Of a stretch of 64,000 nucleotides of DNA, positions 45,558 through 58,055 are shown piece by piece. A program made the translations under genes and the position numbers. The DNA is from Prinsepia uniflora (lineage: Eukaryota; Streptophyta; Magnoliopsida; Rosales; Rosaceae): positions 44,066,252 through 44,130,251 of the forward strand of contig CM064872.1 in the NCBI GenBank assembly GCA_032719365.1. The letters run 5' to 3'. The notes beneath the pieces were generated by a model, which saw nothing but the letters and a program-made list of their open reading frames with translations, did not search any database and had not been told where the DNA came from. Numbering within the stretch: position 1 is the stretch's first letter; each line of letters begins with the position of its first letter.

Positions 45558-47098
45558 ATGGGAAGAGCAGCATCCTGTGAGAAACTTGGGGTGAAAAGAG
45601 GAAGATGGACAGCTGAAGAAGATCAAATCTTGACCAACTACATTCAGCTTCATGGGGAAGGCTCTTGGAGATCCTTACCCAAAAATGCTGGTAATTAACG
45701 AACGTACCAGCTGTCTCCTTTTTCTTTTCCTTTTTCCTTTTTTTTTTGATAGCCTTAAATTAGGATGGTTAAGAGGATACACAAAATCACAGCAAATAAA
45801 TGTGTACGTAATTTGATGATGATCAGGATTGCTAAGATGTGGGAAGAGTTGCAGACTGAGGTGGATCAATTATCTGAGGCCTGACTTAAAGAGAGGGAAC
45901 GTCAGTGCTTACGAGGAAGAAGCCATTGTTAAGTTGCACGCTGCTTTGGGCAATAGGTATCAATTATATATTATACAATATTTTCAGAATCGAAAGGAGA
46001 TAAAGAATGTTCCAACCATGATTAATGTTGAACAATTGGAAATTTGATTTCATCTTCTGTATCGTTCTGTGCTAATTGGAAAATTACTGCCTTGTGAATT
46101 TTTATTTTTTTATTTGTGATCATATATATTGGAAATTAATTAATGACAAGAAGGTTTGATATATAATTTGATAAATGAATTTTAATCTATCTTGATCTAA
46201 AATCATATTCAGTCGCTACGTACTAACAGAAGTAGTTTCTTTAATTATACGTAACTTTTTTTTCAGCTATTATCTTCAGTTTAGGTATCTTTGCAAATCT
46301 TAAGGTCTAATTAAGTTTGAGTTTACTTTTGTTGTAGGTGGTCATTGATAGCAGCTCATTTACCGGGAAGAACAGACCATGAGATTAAAAATTACTGGAA
46401 CTCTCATCTGAGTCGCAAAATTTACTCCTTCACCAAGCTGCAGGGAACACAGTATCTACCCACCATTTTGAATGTTGGGAAGAAGATGATACCTTCCTCA
46501 TGCAACAAGAGCAAGAACGAGAATTCATTGGCTCCACCAGCCCCAATATCATCAGCTGAAGAAACCTCAGCTCATCCGACTGCCACCAACTTTAATCTGG
46601 GACAAGTAGGAGTAGCGGACCCTTGGGCCCCAGGAAAGAATGAAGTTGAGGGTATCAGAATGTTGGGTGTGGAAAGTAGCTGTTGTTTGGTGAGTAGAGA
46701 AGGGATTGGTGGTTCAGCTGCATTGTGTGGGGAAAGTAATAATAAAAATAATAATAGGAGGAATGGAGAAAAGGAGGTGTTGGGGCCTTGTGGATGTGTA
46801 GGCAAAGAAATTATTATTCCTGAGAGTGGGGTTCTTGTAGATCCAAGTGGCGATATTGGGTTTAAAGAGGAAAGGACAAAAGAGTGAAGGAACAGTAAGT
46901 ATATGGAGCTCAAATCATGGGGATTTCCACTCCTTTTCTTCTTCAATGAATATGAATTCAAGCTTTGATGATGGTGAATGGCCCAATTTGGGTACTTATT
47001 GGCCAGTTGGGGAACTTCAATGTCACAATGAACTGGAATACTTATTGGATGAAGGGGAGAGGATAGCTTGCTTATGGGAAAATGATCAAGGACACTAG
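45558..47098 (+). CDS. R2R3-MYB transcription factor, flavonol-clade (subgroup 7)-like, with probable C-terminal frameshift
   Basis: Exons: 45558-45690 (133 bp), 45827-45956 (130 bp), 46338-46887 or beyond. All introns are GT-AG, and the first two exon lengths are the classical ones for this family. R2 runs GRWTAEEDQILTNYIQLHGE, GSWRSLPKNAGLLRCGKSC and RLRWINYL; R3 runs EEEAIVKLHAALGNRWSLIAAHL ... IKNYWNSHLSRK (20 residues shown: EIKNYWNSHLSRK). GEGSWRSLPKNAG and DLKRGN resemble flavonol regulators of the MYB11/12/111 type. The bHLH-contact signature of R3 is absent (Ala, Ala and His at its Leu, Leu and Arg sites), as in that clade. The clade motif GRTSR-x-MK after R3 is not clear. The frame stops at TGA 46885-46887 (270 residues), but frame 2 carries a convincing continuation (VSIWSSNHGDFHS ... 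LLDEGERIACLWEN) to 47098. One extra base near 46850-46890 is therefore likely, or a sequencing error. Confidence 0.8.
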
Positions 47099-48092
47099 TG
47101 TTGCTGGCGCGGCTGCTCGTACAAGTTAAATTCTTCAAGGTTTGCATCTTCATTCTTCCACATTCATTCATTTCATCCGTGTCTCACAAAATCCGCAAGT
47201 TTTTTGTGCAATTAAGAACCACAAGGATTGTGCAAGAATCATGATGAGTCGGGAAGTTAGGCGCATTTTCTTTTTCTAGGTTACATGTAGTTCTAGTACT
47301 ACTTCCCAAAAACTGCGAATCACATTGGTTGCAAGAGAAAATTGCTGAAATTATTTGCACAAAGAGAGTATAGTCGTTGTAGCCAATGAAACTATCTATC
47401 TGTCTATCTCTTTGTATGAAAAGTTGAAGTTGATATTATGCTTTTCGTGCATCTCATCTTGTCTACCAACTATACCATTACGAGGAGGAGAATAATGGTC
47501 TAGATTTTAATGATTAATTGTTCCTTCCTAAGTCTAACCAAGAATCCACATTTGCTTTAAGCTATTCTTGTGATTTGTGACCATCTTGTCATACTTATAG
47601 CCTCACCCATCCACGTCGCTTTTAATTTCCTCCAAGAGACACAGCTAGCTCATTATTACAACTCACTATCTTCATATTTGATTGAAGGGAAACAAAAAGG
47701 CTAATTGGTCCCTATAGTTTGGTCCATATTCCCCTCCTTGCTTCTTCTATTTTCCATTTCTCCTTGATCCTAGGCTTTCTATGTACTAACTTGAGCTAAT
47801 TGTACTAATCCTTGCAACTCGAAGACAATGCAAGTCACTTTCTTTTGCTCAATTCATACATCTTTGAAGGATAAAAAGGACATCAGATGTTACTGCAAAT
47901 TCAAAATTCTGTAGGCCTTAAAAACATGGGAATTGCTTACTTTCAATGGAAAAGCTCATATTGATCTACAAAAACTTGATTGTACCACATTCAATAAATA
48001 AACTAATAACTTGAATGCAAACAAGTACCTAGATACTACATCATCAGCACAGAAACTTAAGGTGGAGAAGACATACAAACATGTATGAGGCA
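47099..48092. other. Convergent intergenic region between MYB and the TRM-like gene
   Basis: About 1.0 kb holding the 3' ends of both genes, which face each other. AT-rich, with no repeat or further gene recognised. Confidence 0.5.
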
Positions 48093-51000
48093 TTACAATT
48101 GTAAGATATCAGCAACAACTTCATCGATCAAAGAATCAAATACTTGGCCCTCAACCTCCACTCCAATTACAGACTCATCACTTTCGTAGTCCAGCCATCT
48201 GCCATAGGGGTCGCTCATGTCCTTGTCCACCAGCTCATCCACCATGCAATCCCACAACCCTCTCCAACATGAAAATTCCTTGTACACTTCTTCTGCTAAG
48301 CACTCGTTTCTTCTCACCATTGCTACTCCTTTCACCCATGATTTGTATCCCCCACCCACGTACCGTCTGCATCTCAAGTCCAAGCATTCACTTGTGCAAT
48401 CAAATAACTCCCTTCGCCTTAATCTAGACTCACCACCATCGCTTTCCAACTGTCCTCTTCGACTCTCCAGCAGATTGAAGAGATGGGGGTTTATGATCTC
48501 CCGAGCCCTGCCCAATGCAAAGTCTTTAAACATCAACTCCACATTAAATAGTGTCTCCTTTATATATTCCAACTCCCACTCATTTGATCTCTTGAGTTCT
48601 TCCACGAAAACTGTAGCTGAATGGTTACTTGCCACAGTTGTTGTAAATGTTGAAGAAGCAGAATCTGATAACTCGGTGTCAGCTTCTACTGAATGGGACT
48701 TCTTCGAAGAACTGAAAACATGAACTACTTGAGCTTGAATGGATGAACACAACCTGCTTGCTGAAGAAACCAAAAACAAAAAGAATTGTAAAAAGAAAAA
48801 ATAATGTGCAGACGACCTCAAGTAAGATACAATTCCAAACAGTGGCAACACAATTTAAAAAACGTATGCATCGTATACCTTCTGTACTGTTACTATCAGT
48901 GCTAATTGAAGAGTCATAACTTTCAATTGACAACGAAGGTTCCAGAACAGAGACCGGGCTAGGATGCCGGAAACTGAGCAACTGCCCAGCTTCCATAGGA
49001 CTGCTGCTATAATCGTCTGCCTCATTAGCTCCCTGAAAGTGTTCATTAATTTTCTCAGTTTTGAGTTCAAGGAAAATGAGCCAAAAGAAGTGAGGGAACA
49101 CAAAAGGAAGACGGCACCACAGAAAGTGACCAGCATTATTAGTAGAATTAGCCAGTAATACCTGAAACTTCTGTTTCAATCTGAATGCAGGAGAGTCAGT
49201 TGATGAAAAGACAGCTTCATGTCCGTCACCCAATTTTGAACCCAACAGATGTTGGTCACTCTGGCTATTTAACCTTTGCATCGAACTAACTGTATCAAAA
49301 TTGGGCTTCAAATCTAAATTTGAAGTGGTTGAAGCTGAGCCGATTTTCATAGAGTCATGACTAGAAGATTCAGTTCCATATGATAATTCCCTTAACTTTT
49401 GTTCCAAAAGCAAACTCAAAGCATCACCCCCTATCACATTGTAACACAGTGAAGATAACTTCATACTGTCCGCGTCAAGCAATAATCTTTTACCACGGTG
49501 ATCCGTGCAAAGACTGTTATTCTGCTGTGCAACCTGAGGTGGGGTTTCAGTCCCAGGCAGTGATCTTGTAAGTGGGGCTGTGAATGTAAAAGAAACAACA
49601 TCCATGCCTTTCTTTCTGCTATCTTCTACCCAGCTATAGTCCTTCTCAGTTGGTGGCTTAGAATGAACTGCCTTCTGATTTTTGTCACTCAACATATCAT
49701 CACCAACTTCATGAAATTTCCCATCTATTGATCTCTTCTTCCTAGGATAATCCCTTGAATAGGAAACTTCTTTATCACTATCCATTGCCTCTGAGCCCAA
49801 TTTTCTTGATCCAATTTTGGAATTTCCACTACTTCGAATTAAGCTTCTGTGATGCACAGAAGAAGAATCCCCAGGCAGCACTTTTCTACCTTGCAAGTTG
49901 GAAACTGAAGGCTTTGATGGTAATTTCTCTTTGTCAACTAGGCAATTCTGTTTCTGATTATTTTGCTTAAGAGCACCAGAAGAATTATGTGTAGAAGGCC
50001 TCTTTTGCAGGTTCTTTTGGACATTTGGGTAGCTCCTGAAGGGCTGGTTTGAGTTGACCTCACTCTGTTCTCTCTGACCCATGCTTCTACTTCTGCTCAA
50101 ATTCTGGCCTCTTTTCTGAACATTGACCTTTGCTTGGATTGCAAGAGAAATGGACTTTCCTTTCCTTTCTTCTGTATCAGAAGAACTCCTGAATGAAAAA
50201 TCGACAGATCCATCCCAGCTCTTATTCAAAGACTGTCCCCTAAGACACTTGCCCGCATTTGACTCAACAGGCTTTCGGGGCAACTCAGAAGGCCTAGTTG
50301 TCCTATAAGCAGCTTCAACTTTCTCTTTTAACTCTCGAACTTTTAAACTTTCTGAAGATGACCCAACCAGTGGCACTTTTCGGGAAGCCTCCGCCTTTTC
50401 TTTGAGAGCTTGAACCTTCAAGGGTACTGAAGATGAACCCACTGGAGGCATTTTGGCCTTGGAAGTAGTTTGTGGTCCAGGTGCAATAATTTTCGCAGCA
50501 GCTTCCATTATGAGAGTAGCATTCTTGGTGTGAACAAAGCCAGGATTCTTAATAGGTGACAAAAGTTTATGGTGTGTGATTGGGATAGACTTAGCTGATC
50601 TTGGAGGCAGTGTTTCACTTTGGAACCTCTCAATTGGCCTGCTTAGCAGCTTTTGGGTCTTTGACTCCAAAGCGTTCTGGGTAGGGACCTCTGAAAGCTT
50701 CAGAAGATTGCCAGAATACCTTAACTGATCGTCATCACAACACTCAATGTTTCTCCTATGGTAATGAGCATCTTGGAGAGATTGAGTGTCAAAATAAGGG
50801 GTGGCGTATGGTTCAGAAGTATTGGATGTGGGTAAGGAGTCTAATCCCATAAGCCTGGCAACTACACTAGGGGCTTTTGTTCCAAATCCTTCTTCATCTG
50901 TCACTGATGAAGCACAACTATAATCGCTGCTACCTTTAACACTTGATGCTATCCTAGTTTCATCCTCATCTACCTAGAAATATAACAAGAATTGTAAAGA

Positions 51001-51351
51001 ACATAAGATTCAAACCCCATATCAAAATTGTTTAAAGTGATAAGCAGTTGGAAAACAAAGAAATGTGAAATTTGCACCAGATGCTGTCGGGTCATTGGCA
51101 AGTTCCCATATCTTTTCTTTGCCTGTTTTGAACGTTCTGTATAATAGGAAAAAAGAACTCAAAATAAGAACCCAGAAAATAGGATAATGATACTAGACTA
51201 TAAGACTAACTTGCAGATATATTAGGGTACCTGGTAAATCTGATTTTCTAGAGAATAATTTTTTTCGAGATTTTGAACTCCAGTCAAACAGATGAAAGAA
51301 ACCACCAACATGACCTGTTTCACTTTTCGTACCTTCTTTCTCAACTCCCAT
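48093..51351 (-). CDS. TRM / LONGIFOLIA-superfamily protein (DUF4378)
   Basis: Five coding exons on the minus strand: 51351-51231, 51136-51078, 50973-49162, 49032-48879 and 48760-48093. All junctions are GT-AG and the phases add up to 2814 bp, or 937 residues. Residues 1-60 carry the family start (MGVEKEG, FFHLFDWSSKSRKKLFSRKS, NLPMTRQHL). VDEDE follows, and VVARLMGLDSLP lies at about 97-108. The long middle is Ser/Lys-rich, with two related blocks (PLKVQALKEKAEA and SLKVRELKEKVEA). The C-terminal 190 residues fit DUF4378 (WELEYIKETLFNVELM ... FDCTSECLDL ... LVDKDMS ... GRWLDYE ... IDEVVADIL). TRM proteins recruit TON1 and related factors to cortical microtubules and shape cell division planes and elongation. 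The resemblance is to the TRM17/20-like members. Spacing, phases and intact frames suggest a working gene. Confidence 0.9.
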
Positions 51352-52304
51352 TTTTCTGATGCAAAAATTAAAAGTACTTAAATAATCACGTCAAGAAAGC
51401 GATACACAACAAATCTTCACTCGATTCTGATGTTGATCACAGGTAGATAATTCTTCATATCAATCTTTTTTTTAATTACAATTCTGCATATAACTCAAAA
51501 AGAAGCAATAAAGCTCTTCACCACGTTGATAAAAACTGTTTTGCATCCCTATATATCCTTTAAGGGCAGATTATTCCCATGGTAATGCATGCTGTTTAAC
51601 TATCGTTCTAGCCTCAAATCAAGAGAGTAAGCACCTCACCAAGCACATCAGTTATAATGCTGAAACTATAGAAAATATCTCTTCACTTGTGATTATACTT
51701 GATATTTATGAAATTCAGGAAGCTGAATGAGGGCAAAGTACTCGAAAATTGAAATGATTACTTACGCTTGCCCAGATTACTGAAATTACTATCAACCTGC
51801 AGACTTTAATCTACCAGCTACACCTTAAGACAAGCAACTAATTGCATATATCCTGTTCATCAAAGGCACTTCAAGCATCATCATATACGATCAAACAGCA
51901 GATTGGACAACAAAATTGAGATTATCAAGCACCCAAAACCCAATAGTCCCTAATTCTTTGGCTGCCGGAAAATAAAGTAAAAGCAAATGAAAGAAGCTTT
52001 TGCATCTTTATGCGCTCAACTAAGGAAATTAAATTCATTATGAAAAAAAAAAAATCAAATTCAAAATTCAGTGCAATAAGTTCCCAACGACTAAATAGTT
52101 CAAGTAAAACATTGCTAAATGTAGAATTGTGCAGATATCAATTTACTCAAAAATCCACCCTTTCCCTACATTTTCTCAGTAACCAATCACTCTCCCAAGA
52201 CAAGAAAGAATACAATACATCAAAACAAATCAAACCCATCTCACAAATCCAAAAAGAAAAAGGAAAAATCTCAAATTTACACTGAATTCAAAGTAAAAAC
52301 TTAC

Positions 52305-52530
52305 AAGAAAACAATGGGCAGGATCAGCTAAGCTTCTCAGTCTCTGTGTCTCCTGGAGATGCTGGTGGGCAACAGCAAACGTGAAGCAAGCAATCAAAGA
52401 ATCAGCTGAGAGATGTTCCTTCAAGTAAATGGGAATCTTTTTTGTTTTTTCGTAGCTCAGAGCCTGAGACCGTAAGAGTCTTCTTCACTCAGAAACTCAA
52501 CTCTCAGTGTCTCCACGCCATTAGTGAGAC
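52305..52530 (-). other. Probable 5' UTR exon of the TRM-like gene
   Basis: On the minus strand the sequence CTT|GTAAGTTTTT at 52304-52299 is a strong donor, and TTTTGCATCAG at about 51366-51357 is a good acceptor 5 bp before the ATG. This implies a leader intron of about 0.95 kb, common in this gene family. The upstream limit of the exon is a guess, from the CT-rich leader-like sequence and the nearby AT-rich promoter-like stretch. Confidence 0.5.
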
Positions 52531-53156
52531 CCCTGTGTAGTTCAAAGCAATAAATGGGAGAGAGAGTGGGACATTTGTGTTTTATTTTTGAAAAAGTTAT
52601 ATTAATATTTATTTTTGAAAAACAAAAAATATACAAAAATACACGAAAAGTTGTGAATTTGTAACGTCTCTTTGGTGGGGGGGCTTCATTTCAAATTCCA
52701 AATGAGTGTGCTGCAGAAGTCTGGGATGGTAAATGGAGGACGACAAAGTGACCAGACATTGCATGTGAGAATGTAGGCTGGGCGCCCTCGCAAGGGCATA
52801 TAGGGTACGTGGCAGCTGAAGACAGAGAGAGTATGCGATTCTTGTTGTTTAGTCAGTGACCTTAGTGGTTTCCAAAACTCGAATAGAAGAAGACAAAATA
52901 AAGCTCCAGTGCGTTCTGTGCAGGTTGGGTTGACCCGGTAGGGAAGAGAGAGAGAGGTTGTAAGCCCGAGGGCCCATAGTTTAGTTTCCATTCTTTGGGC
53001 CTTGGGTCCTCCATAATCAGTTGTATGAAATTATTTTTGTGCTCTAATTTTACCAGACGTCCACCTATAAGCATATCTAAAGACTTGTTTGGCATTGTAT
53101 TTTGTTTTTTTTTCTTTTTGGAGAAAAATATTTATACTATGCACATTTATAAAATA
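52531..53156. other. Region upstream of the TRM-like gene
   Basis: AT-rich, with short open frames only. It probably contains the promoter of the minus-strand gene; no single TATA box can be chosen with confidence. Confidence 0.35.
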
Positions 53157-53447
53157 CAGTACAGCAGGGCAGTCCAATAAATTGGAGACCTAGAGCGAAA
53201 ATTATAAAAGTTCCCTTATAATATATATATATTTACATATACAAAATTAATAATTTTTTTCAAATTTCAATCTTTTTTTCATTCTCCTAGAAATATACAA
53301 AAAAAATTCAAGAATTTAAGCACATCAATCCTACATAGAAAATATAGTTATTTTTGCAATATTATATTTTTAAGAAACGATGAAATTTTATCAAAAAATT
53401 TAGAGTTGGAGTTTTAATGACTTTATAAGACGAGTTAGATAACTATA

Positions 53448-53900
53448 TGTTGAAGCATAAAATGTTCCAACGAAGAGTAGGAAGACCGCACAAGACCCAA
53501 GAACACAAGTATGTACGTGGTTCACCCAAATCGGGCTACGTCCACGGTGTTACTCTATTCTCATTAGTATAATAGTGTTTGATTGTACATGATACAATAG
53601 GCTTAGAACCTTTAGAGAGAGAAGGTAGATGTAGAGAGAGGTGAAAGCTTTAAAGTATAGAGAGAGAGAGAGAGAGAGAGGTTTCTCTAGTGAAAGAGTC
53701 GGATCCCCCCAAATGAGGGTGATAGTGCCCCTTATATAGGCAAGAGCTAGGGTTTAGGTCATGGGCCCAATGATGGGCTTTTCTCACATGGACCTTGATG
53801 GTGAGTTTTGTGTGATCTTTTGAGCCTTCTTGATGGGCTTACTTCGTGGTCCAATGTAGTGCTTGACAAGTCCATTACTCGGTCCAATATGGTGTAAACA
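53448..53900 (-). repeat. S LTR, left copy (3' LTR)
   Basis: 453 bp, including an AG run longer than that of the right copy. It ends at GGTGTAAACA directly before the purine-tract complement GAAGTCCCCCAAG. Confidence 0.85.
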
Positions 53901-54330
53901 GAAGTCCCCCAAGTTCTTAACTGAGGTGGACTACCTCGGTTGAGGACTTTCAAAGTGTATTGACCGAGCAACCCTTTGTTTTGTCTATTGTTTCGCTCGG
54001 TGTACCATCAGTCCCCCAAGTCCTCGATCGAGGGAGGATGCTGAAGGGAAGACGGTGGAAAATCTATGCTTGGGAAGTCCCTCAGTGAAGATGACTTCGT
54101 GTATGAACCTGAATGCTTGCAGGTGATGCGTTGTTGTATATGTGTGTCAATCGGAATATGAGCTAAGTTTAGCTTTGAAAGTGGGCTCGGTAATTGAGCG
54201 TCTTGGTAATGGCTAAGCATAGACCGAGTGTTGAGTTTAGGCCGAGTGCGCTTGTACTCTGACTCTAATGTTTGAGTTGTGGCCAAGTGCTTAGTATCTC
54301 GGTAATGTGTAAAACAGATGTATACTAGGT

Positions 54331-54612
54331 AATGTTTCGAGTAGCTCGGTAATGTGTTGAGCGAATGTATACTCGGTAATGTTTCGAGTAACTCGGTAAC
54401 GTGTTGAGCGAATGTATACTCGGTAATGTTTCGAGTAGCTCGGTAATGTGTTGAGCGAATGTATACTCGGTAATGTTTCGAGTAGCTCGGTAATGTGTTG
54501 AGCGAATGTATACTCGGTAATGTTTCGAGTAGCTCGGTAATGTGTTGAGCGAATGTAAACTCGGTAATGTTTCGAGTAGCTCGGTAATGTGTTGAGCGCT
54601 CGGTAATGTGTC
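54331..54612. repeat. 47-bp tandem repeat, six units, in S interior
   Basis: Units start at 54331, 54378, 54425, 54472, 54519 and 54566, spaced exactly 47 bp apart and almost identical. Each contains two related halves, AATGTTTCGAGTAGCTCGGT and AATGTGTTGAGCG with CTCGGT. Because 47 is not a multiple of three, the open frame across it cycles through all three frames and is unlikely to be a selected protein. Confidence 0.9.
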
Positions 54613-57136
54613 GAGCTTAAGTGTGAGTTTCATGTATGCTTTGCATGCATGGATGCGTGTATATCAGCATGTATGAGTTTATGTATGAGTGCATGTATGT
54701 ATGCGTACGATGTTTATGATGTTCACAAGTATGTTTTGAAGTGTTACCTAGTGGTCATCCATGGTGTTAGCCGAGTTGGTTCTATGTGACGAGAGGAAGA
54801 GCAGAGCTCGTGATGTGAGCCGAGTTAAAGTCCCCCAAACTGTACTGGAAGAGCGGAGCAATACCTATTTGGATAGTGGTCGTACCGAGATAGAAGTTAT
54901 GGTGAATGAGTTGGGTAGGCCGAGTTGATTTTTGTTTGAAGGACCGAATGGGCTAGGCCGCTCGGTAGGCTCCCTAAAAATTGAGATGTAAGGCCCCAAA
55001 AATAAAATTTGTGTTTTATGTTTTTTTTTTGGGTGGCCGAGTTGGTGTGGCCGCTCGGCGGGCTTCTTCAAAATGAGATGTAAGGCCTAAAACAACATTT
55101 GTTGTAGTTTGCTATTTGGTGGGCCGATTTGATAGTGAGCCAAAAAGAAAAAGGAAATTGTTTGTTGTTGTTGTTGTTTTTTTTTGTGATGGTCGAGTTG
55201 TAAGGGGGAAAATAAAGCATAAAAGTGTATATGTTTTTTTTTTGAATTGGCCGAGTGGCCTTGACTGCTCAGTGGAAACTACTTGAAGCAAAATCCCAAG
55301 CCCAAAAGAGATAAGGACTCTTGGATGAGGTGCTCTCTCGATGGATGGTCACCAAAGCGTGTGGGCCCCTATGTGGGCTAGGTACTCGATGAATCGCAAG
55401 GAGGAAACATGCTGAGCGATCTCCCTTGATCGGTAACCGAGCTAACATGTGGAAGACTATCAAAGAGGTTGTCAACGAGAGCCAACCGAGCAAGGCGAGG
55501 AGCCCTCGGTAGATCCTTGTCGAGCGAGGCGTCGGTGGGTGTCGACTGAGCAGACCGAAAGGGGCTTCGACGGGTGACTGCCAAAGGGGCCTTTTCCATT
55601 GGAACGACCCGAATCCGAGCAAAGTGAAGAGCCTTTGATGAGCCTCCGTCGAGAGAGAAGTCGGTGTTCCTGGTAACTAGTTGTGCGGGGCGTCGAAGCT
55701 CAATCGCTGAAAAGGGCGTTGTCGTCGAGTCCGGGTCGTTGCAGTGTGTCCAAGAGGTTGAGATGAACAGGCCGGGGGACTTCTGGGAGCGGGGACACTG
55801 AACGGTCTCCCCTAATCGACGCCAAGGATGAAGCTCGACGGAAAATCTTTCGCACGAGAACAGAGGGTGCCTTGCAAGTCTCTCCTGAGAACAGAGCGGG
55901 TCGAGCGAGCATGGATCCAGTGAAGGCGACGGTGGGTCGGCAAGTTGGTTATGGCGCCGAGCGGTCTCACCGCGTCCTCAATCGGTCGTCGTTCAAGCCC
56001 ATCGCGCAGGTCAGTTCCATGGAGTTTGGAGCCACTCACGGGCTGGACCTTTATGGACCAACAGGGAGATAAAAACACACCAGCGCAAAGTCCACTTCGG
56101 AGCTACTCGCCGGAGTCTCACTAGGAGATGGGGACTACGTCGTGCTGCTCGATCGCAAGGGCCTGGTGCGAGTTCCATGGCAGAGACGTGCGTGTTTTTT
56201 CAGGGGTTGCTGGTGATTTGTCCTGCACAGAATGCTCACAGAGAGTAGATGTGGTGCTCTGAGCCGCGTGGGGGAGGCCAGTAGAGACTTTTAGTTGTAC
56301 CCAAATATAATATATATATATATATGTGTGGGCAGATTTGTGTTGTGCAAAAACAAGATATGTGATGGACAAGGCCGCATATATTGACTCTGTCCCCCAC
56401 TTTGTTTTCTTTTTATTATTTATTTTTTTTATTATAGATGATGACATTGAAGCTTTGAAGATGGTGATGTGTGGGTTGGCTTTATAATTGAATGGTGCGC
56501 AGAGAAATATATATATTTGAATGGTTCGCAGGGAGAGCAAATTGTCCATATGGACAAATATATATAATTGTGTGGGGCAGACCTACTTGTGTAGGTTTTT
56601 GGGATGTCAAGCCTTCCCCATTTTGTTTCATTTGTGATGGGAGAGTAGAGTTAAAGCTACCAAAAGGTATGTATATGTATATATATATATATATGTGGGG
56701 TAGGCAGAGTCTTCAAAAAAGAAAGTATAAATATCATATATTTGTGGTGGGTAGGTGATGTATAAGCTGTCAAAGGCTATGTGCTTGCCACAGAGTCCAA
56801 CTTTAACATAATAAATATATATATATATATATATATATTATTAGGCAGCCCGTTTGAGTGGCTCGAGAGAACAAATAGAGCGGATTCCTACCACCGAGCA
56901 ATAGGTAGGCCTAAGCTGTAACAAGGCCAAAATTTGTTGTGATGGTCTTGGGCCGGGAGGAGTGAATGGGTAGCTCACCAAGTTCTCGTTGGTCGGCTGA
57001 GAGAAAATATCGGAAGACCGAGCTGATTTTTAGTGGGTGCTTGGAATTCTTGGGTTTGTGGGTTCTGCAAGTGTGAGGAAGAGAGAGAGAGAACCGACAC
57101 GGATTTTTGTTACGGTTCACACAAATGGCGCCAAAC

Positions 57137-57581
57137 TGTTGAAGCATAAAATGTTCCAACGAGGAGTAGGAAGACCGCACAAGACCCAAGAACACAAGTA
57201 TGTACGTGGTTCACCCAAATCGGGCTACGTCCACAGTGTTACTCTATTCTCATTAGTATAATAGTGTTTGATTGTACATGATACAATAGGCTTAGAACCT
57301 TTAGAGAGAGAAGGTAGATGTAGAGAGAGGTGAGAGCTCTAAAGTCTAGAGAGAGAGAGAGGTTTCTCTAGTGAGAGAGTCGGATCCCCCCAAATGAGGG
57401 TGATAATGCCCCTTATATAGGCGAGAGCTAGGGTTTAGGTCATGGGCCCAATGATGGGCTTTTCCCACATGGACCTTGATGGTGAGTTTTGTGTGATCTT
57501 TGGAGCCTTCTTGATGGGCTTACTTCGTGGTCCAATGTAGTGCTTGACAAGTCCATTTCTCGGTCCAATATGGTGTAAACA
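57137..57581 (-). repeat. S LTR, right copy (5' LTR)
   Basis: 445 bp, adjacent to the minus-strand TGGCGCC primer-binding-like site (about 57124-57136) and followed by target duplication CTATA. Confidence 0.85.
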
Positions 57582-57872
57582 CTATATATTAATCAGAATA
57601 AGTCTTATAATATTTCAAGAATATGAGACCAGTTTTTAATAAAATATTTCTTCAAATTCAATTTAAATATTTGTCAAAATTTTAAATATTCTTTTATTTT
57701 TTTCCCATAAAAATAAGACAAATTTAAAAATTTTGGGCTATCCTTGTTCGTGGGACTAAGGTGGTCGCCCTTACCACCCTAAGCCATGGCTGGCCCTGCA
57801 GTACAATGTACATTAAAACACATTAATATTTCGTATAATTTAATTTAAAAAGTTTTATGAGTATAAAAAGTA

Positions 57873-58055
57873 ATGTCTTGCATCACTTTTCTGGAACCAA
57901 CAAAAAATAAGAGGGATATTGAACTCAAGAGTGGCTTCATCCATCGACTACCAACCTACTATGGGCTACCCAATGAGGATTCGAACAAGCACCTTAAGAC
58001 CTTCCAATTTGTGTGCAACAACATGATAAGGGATATTACCAATTTAATTCCTTAA
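57873..58055 (+). pseudogene. gag: Athila-like retrotransposon gag scrap
   Basis: About 45 residues read KSGFIHRLPTYYGLPNEDSN, then KHLKTFQFVCNNM, the conserved LPTFxGxxxEDPxxHLxEF opening of plant Ty3/Gypsy Athila-group Gag. Nothing of the rest of gag or pol adjoins, and the sequence changes at about 58050 to LTR-like material. It lies outside S and the hAT-like element, so it is an older relic. Confidence 0.6.

Larger units (their letters stand above)
53448..57581 (-). mobile_element. Element S: non-coding LTR retrotransposon inserted in the hAT-like element
   Basis: LTRs at 53448-53900 (453 bp) and 57137-57581 (445 bp) begin TGTTGAAGC and end GTGTAAACA, with target duplication CTATA (53443-53447, 57582-57586). 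They differ by about a dozen substitutions plus a change in the length of an AG run. On the minus strand GTTTGGCGCCATTTG follows the right LTR and resembles a tRNA-Asp-type primer-binding site (TGGCGCC), and TTGGGGGACTTC precedes the left LTR as the purine tract. The 3.2-kb interior has no gag or pol motif. Size and content fit a LARD or another non-autonomous derivative, perhaps of an Athila-like element. Confidence 0.85.
53165..57798. mobile_element. Non-autonomous hAT-like DNA transposon, split by element S
   Basis: The ends are CAGGGCAGTCC at 53165 and the complement of CAGGGCCAGCC ending at 57798, flanked by CAGTACAG (53157-53164) and CAGTACAA (57799-57806), a 7/8 match to an 8-bp target duplication. 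CAGGG-type ends and 8-bp duplications are typical of the hAT superfamily. Without S the element is about 500 bp, AT-rich and without transposase. Confidence 0.65.

Noticed and set aside
48093..48851. Separate 252-residue minus-strand gene
   Set aside because: Its first 30 residues are intron sequence; the acceptor at 48761-48763 joins the remainder in phase to the TRM-like gene.
52686..53095. Two minus-strand short frames upstream of the TRM-like gene
   Set aside because: No family match, overlapping frames, and position in the likely promoter region.
54331..54612. CRISPR-like array
   Set aside because: The units are contiguous without unique spacers, inside a plant retroelement.
54325..54633. 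Repetitive 102-codon protein encoded by the 47-bp array
   Set aside because: The repeat length is not a multiple of three and the open state follows from lack of stops in the unit; no selection is evident.
57873..58055. Gag scrap as part of element S
   Set aside because: S ends at 57581 with its target duplication, and the hAT-like element ends at 57798; the scrap lies outside both.
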